Of a DNA stretch of 6,917 nt, positions 6,173 to 6,917 are shown one piece after another (position 1 is the stretch's first letter; every line of letters begins with the position of its first letter). A program made the position numbers and the translations under genes. The notes below the pieces were generated by a model that was not told where the DNA came from, did no database searches, and saw only the letters and a list, made by a program, of their open reading frames with translations. Source of the stretch: Gemmatimonadota bacterium (GTDB taxonomy: Bacteria > ARS69); assembly GCA_020431545.1 (NCBI GenBank), contig JAGQIB010000402.1, forward strand, positions 1 to 6,917, in the 5' to 3' direction.

Positions 6173-6917
<745 letters not shown>

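Overview
The window is GC-rich (about two-thirds G+C by eye) bacterial chromosome, densely coded, and mostly housekeeping. Nothing in it is plainly mobile: I see no integrase, transposase, CRISPR array, tRNA or rRNA. The lineage cannot be fixed from the sequence alone. The combination of a DUF4388 (PATAN) membrane protein, a GluRS with a long insertion after the KMSKS loop, a GlnRS gene directly after gltX, and a signal-peptide protein with a peculiar C-terminal tail suggests a diderm, non-model phylum (Myxococcota, Acidobacteriota, Planctomycetota or an Eisenbacteria-like candidate phylum). This placement is inference.

Layout. Bases 1-1865 hold two plus-strand membrane-protein genes joined by a one-base TGATG overlap. 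The first is a 3' gene fragment with a TPR-like start, six zinc-ribbon cysteines and about four membrane helices. The second is a DUF4388 protein with one transmembrane helix and a pseudopilin-like C-terminal region. A 146-base gap (1866-2011) holds a small hairpin and a possible promoter. Bases 2012-5276 hold gltX (glutamyl-tRNA synthetase) and glnS (glutaminyl-tRNA synthetase), which overlap by 17 bases and probably form one translation-coupled unit. A 161-base gap (5277-5437) holds nested hairpins and a weak promoter candidate, followed by an orphan secreted protein of 203 residues (5438-6049). Facing it on the minus strand is the 3' part of pnp (polynucleotide phosphorylase), whose 5' part lies beyond the right edge. 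A strong 13-bp hairpin with a U-tract on the minus strand, at 6107-6148, terminates pnp.

How the genes work together. gltX and glnS charge the two related tRNAs (Glu and Gln) directly. GlnRS presence implies that Gln-tRNA need not be made by the GatCAB amidotransferase route. pnp degrades RNA and is independently transcribed towards the secreted-protein gene. The first two genes look like a membrane/envelope regulatory or structural pair of unknown function. They and the secreted orphan are the least explained parts of the window. I found no convincing new multi-gene system.
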